Shown here one piece after another: positions 61,711 to 64,000 of a stretch of DNA of 64,000 nt. The DNA comes from Actinoplanes palleronii (GTDB lineage Bacteria > Actinomycetota > Actinomycetes > Mycobacteriales > Micromonosporaceae), in NCBI RefSeq assembly GCF_016862315.1, contig NZ_BOMS01000051.1, positions 155,486 through 219,485 on the forward strand, given 5' to 3'. Numbering within the stretch: the first letter of the stretch is position 1; each line of letters starts with the position of its first letter. The notes under the pieces were generated by a model. It did no database searches. It was not told the DNA's origin and worked only from the letters and a program-made list of their open reading frames with translations. Both the position numbers and the translations under genes were made by a program.

Positions 61711-61722
61711 GGCTAGCCCTAC
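61707..61722. promoter_or_regulatory. 16-bp palindromic operator upstream of the MMPL gene
   Basis: GTAGGGCTAGCCCTAC, identical in its 16-bp core to the site at 57268-57285, begins exactly 75 nt before the MMPL ATG. A CTAGCG box (61767-61772), matching the one upstream of the kinase, lies just before the start. Probable binding site of the adjacent NarL-type regulator. Confidence 0.8.
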
Positions 61723-61781
61723 CACGGTTCGGGGGTCCGCCGGATCGAGAACGATCAGCCGGATCCCTAGCGTTCTCAGGC

Positions 61782-63983
61782 ATGGAGCACAGGGGGAAAG
61801 TCAAGGGAATCGCGGCTCGGGCCGCGCTCTGGAGCGCACGGCATCGGACGCTCGCCATCCTCGGCTGGATCGTTTTCGTCGCCGGCACCATCGTCCTCAG
61901 CGGGCAGCTCGGCACGCGCACGGCGACCTTCGCCGAGCAGGGCAACGGAGACTCCGGCCGGGCCGAGAAGATCGTCGAGGGGGCGGGCTTCCCGGAGCGT
62001 CCGGCGGGCGAGCTGGTGCTGATCCAGAACCGGGCCGGCACCGATCGGGCCGCCGCGTCCGCCGAGGTCACCCGGACGCTGAAGACGGTCAGCGACGTCA
62101 CCGACGTGCAGCCGGCGATCCAGTCGCCGGACGGCCGGTCGACGCTGATCGCCTTCAGCATCAAGGGCGACTCGGAGACCGCGAAGGAGCGGGTCGGCCC
62201 AGCCCTGGACGCGGTGTCAAAAATCCAGACCAAACACCCTGATTTGTACGTTGTGGAAGCCGGCGACGCCAGCGGCGACAAACTGATCGGTGACGAGCTG
62301 GACGCCGGGCTGTCCCGCCTGTCGATGCTGTCCATCCCGGTCACGCTCGGGATCCTGCTCGTGGCGTTCGGCGCGGTGGTGGCCGCGCTCCTGCCGGTCG
62401 GCCTGGCGGTTACCGCGGTGGTCGCGGCGATCGGGCTGATGGCGGCCGGCAGCCGGTTCGCGCCGACCGTCGACGCCACGTCCCACGTGATGCTGCTGGT
62501 CGGGCTCGCGGTCGGTGTCGACTACTGCCTGTTCTACATCCGCCGGGAGCGCGACGAGCGCCGAGCCGGCGCCGATCCGGAACGCGCCCTGATGATCGCC
62601 GCGCAGACCTCCGGCCGGTCGATCTGGATCTCCGGCCTGACCGTGATCGTGGCGATGGCCGGCATGTTCCTCACCCACGACACCACGTTCGTCAGTTTCG
62701 GTCTCGGCACCATCCTGGTCGTCGCCACCGCGGTGCTCGGCTCGCTCACCGCGCTGCCGGCCATGCTCTCCGCGCTCGGTGACCGGGTCGACGCCATCAA
62801 GATCCCGGGTCTGTACCGGAAGCGCAGCGACGGCCGGTTCTGGCACGGTCTGCTGCGGGTGGTGCTGGCCCGGCCGCTGATCTCGGCGCTGGTCGCGGTC
62901 GGTCTGCTCGGCGCGCTCGCCTCGCCGGTGCTGGACCTGCGGACCCGGGGTGAGGTCATCCAGGACGTGTCACCGGATTCGCCGGTGATCAAGGGGTTCC
63001 AGGCGATCAGCGCGGCGTTCCCGAGCAAGACCACCCCGGCCGAGGTCGTGGTGCAGGCGCCGACCGTCAAGGGGGAGCGGTTCGACAAGGCGCTCGGCGA
63101 GTTCCGGGCGGCGGTCGAGCGCAGCGGCGGCACGCTGGTCGAACCGGTCGACGTGCGGGTCAACCCGGCCGGCACGGTCGCGGTGGTCTCGGTCGGGCTG
63201 GCCGGGCAGGGCGACGACCCGGCCGCGCTGGCCGCGCTGAAACTGCTGCGCGGCGAGGTCGTGCCGGCCACCCTGGGTGCGATCACCGGGGCGACCGTGC
63301 TGGTCAGCGGGGACACCGCGGGCAGTGTCGACTTCAACCACCAGCTGGACAAGAGCCTGCCCTGGGTGTTCGGGTTCGTGCTCGGGCTGGCGTTCCTGCT
63401 CCTGCTGGTGTCGTTCCGGTCGGTGACCGTGGCGATCACCGGGGTGCTGCTCAACCTGCTCTCGGTCGCCGCCGCCTACGGCATGCTGGTCTACGTCTTC
63501 CAGTACGGCCACTTCGAGAAGCAGCTGGGCTTCACCGCCTCGGACGGCATCATCAACTGGATCCCGCTCTTCCTCTTCGTGATCCTTTTCGGCCTGTCGA
63601 TGGACTACCACGTGTTCGTGCTCAGCCGGATCCGCGAGGGCCACGACCGGGGCCTGCCGACCCGGGAAGCGGTCCGCGAGGGCGTCGGCCGGACCGCCGG
63701 TGTGATCACCAGCGCGGCGGTGGTGATGGTCGCGGTCTTCGCCCTGTTCGCGACGCTCCCGCTGACCTCGACCAAGGAACTGGGCGTTGGCCTGGCGGCC
63801 GCGGTCCTGCTGGACGCCACGATCATCCGGGCGGTGCTGCTGCCGGCCGTGATGGCCATGCTCGGCCGGGCGAACTGGTGGCTGCCGAGCTGGCTGCGCT
63901 GGCTCCCGCAGGTGGCCCACGACCTGCCCACCCCGCCCGAGCCGGCAGCAGTCGAGCAGAGGCCCCTCACCCCGGTCGGCTAA
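61782..63983 (+). CDS. MMPL family RND transporter
   Basis: A 733-residue RND-type exporter with about 12 TM helices in two repeated MMPL domains. The conserved transmembrane segments read LLVGLAVGVDYCLFYIRRER (first repeat) and FGLSMDYHVFVLSRIREGHD (second repeat), with acidic residues of the proton relay. Large extracytoplasmic loops lie at about residues 40-180 and 370-520. Family members export lipids, polyketides or drugs. Under the two-component system by the shared palindrome. Stop TAA at 63981-63983. Confidence 0.92.
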   Translation: MEHRGKVKGIAARAALWSARHRTLAILGWIVFVAGTIVLSGQLGTRTATFAEQGNGDSGRAEKIVEGAGFPERPAGELVLIQNRAGTDRAAASAEVTRTLKTVSDVTDVQPAIQSPDGRSTLIAFSIKGDSETAKERVGPALDAVSKIQTKHPDLYVVEAGDASGDKLIGDELDAGLSRLSMLSIPVTLGILLVAFGAVVAALLPVGLAVTAVVAAIGLMAAGSRFAPTVDATSHVMLLVGLAVGVDYCLFYIRRERDERRAGADPERALMIAAQTSGRSIWISGLTVIVAMAGMFLTHDTTFVSFGLGTILVVATAVLGSLTALPAMLSALGDRVDAIKIPGLYRKRSDGRFWHGLLRVVLARPLISALVAVGLLGALASPVLDLRTRGEVIQDVSPDSPVIKGFQAISAAFPSKTTPAEVVVQAPTVKGERFDKALGEFRAAVERSGGTLVEPVDVRVNPAGTVAVVSVGLAGQGDDPAALAALKLLRGEVVPATLGAITGATVLVSGDTAGSVDFNHQLDKSLPWVFGFVLGLAFLLLLVSFRSVTVAITGVLLNLLSVAAAYGMLVYVFQYGHFEKQLGFTASDGIINWIPLFLFVILFGLSMDYHVFVLSRIREGHDRGLPTREAVREGVGRTAGVITSAAVVMVAVFALFATLPLTSTKELGVGLAAAVLLDATIIRAVLLPAVMAMLGRANWWLPSWLRWLPQVAHDLPTPPEPAAVEQRPLTPVG

Positions 63984-64000
63984 GGCCGCGGTCACGCGTT

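Overview
The window is chromosomal DNA of a high-GC actinobacterium, most likely Actinoplanes or another member of the Micromonosporaceae. This is inferred from the very high G+C content, the many GTG starts, the dense GTGA/ATGA start-stop overlaps and actinobacterial markers (SepH, DUF3027, DUF2530, DUF4230, DUF5941, an Rv3400/Rv3401-like pair). No rRNA, tRNA, CRISPR array, insertion sequence or prophage is visible. Most of the window is housekeeping and accessory metabolism with one secondary glycan/acyl locus.

Layout. 0-8 kb: futalosine hydrolase (cut by the left edge), an MFS protein, DUF3027, DUF2530, a purine (NCS2) permease, and a MarR regulator with its own operator beside an MFS exporter. 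8-17 kb: a 53-bp palindromic repeat array, ThpR RNA phosphodiesterase (apparent CTG start), SepH, SerC, citrate synthase, PdxH, an MFS protein, aldose epimerase, nitroreductase and small conserved proteins. 17.5-25 kb: PspC, a CDP-alcohol phosphatidyltransferase, an orphan MalK-type ATPase, an anti-sigma-type kinase, and a phosphoglucomutase plus GH65 disaccharide phosphorylase pair. 25-28 kb: two divergent paralogous secreted peptidoglycan-type peptidases, each behind its own c-di-AMP (ydaO-type) riboswitch. 28-36 kb: a polysaccharide ABC-2 exporter, TetR, PnuC-NadR NAD salvage, a lipoprotein, a DHA2 exporter with divergent TetR and triple operator, and a cysteine dioxygenase-rhodanese pair. 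36-44 kb: a neprosin-like glutamic peptidase, an ECF sigma/anti-sigma pair, an S66 carboxypeptidase, a DHA2 exporter, a receiver protein, GNAT and quinone reductase.

44-57 kb is the most unusual part. A leftward operon encodes pseudaminic-acid-type enzymes (PseB, PseC, PseF/SpsF, PseG), a methyltransferase-like coiled-coil protein and an unknown protein. A divergent rightward operon encodes an acyl carrier protein, a ketoreductase-like SDR, a compact adenylating enzyme, LuxE and LuxC, followed by a GT-C-like membrane protein. Nearly every junction is a 4-nt overlap. In each arm one junction (PseF/PseG and LuxE/LuxC) is bridged by a micro-ORF of 30 or 26 codons. Both peptides begin M-x-x-C-T-E-R, and both overlap their neighbours by ATGA on entry and GTGA on exit. 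PseH and PseI are not present here, so the nonulosonic acid pathway is incomplete in this window.

57-64 kb: a two-component system (histidine kinase, then after a secreted M1 peptidase a NarL-type regulator) and an MMPL transporter. The same 16-bp palindrome sits exactly 75 nt before the start codon of both the kinase and the transporter, which suggests one autoregulated regulon. A family of 53-bp GGCTGG...CCAGCC palindromic elements occurs in three intergenic regions (about 8.1-8.4, 35.56 and 58.8 kb).
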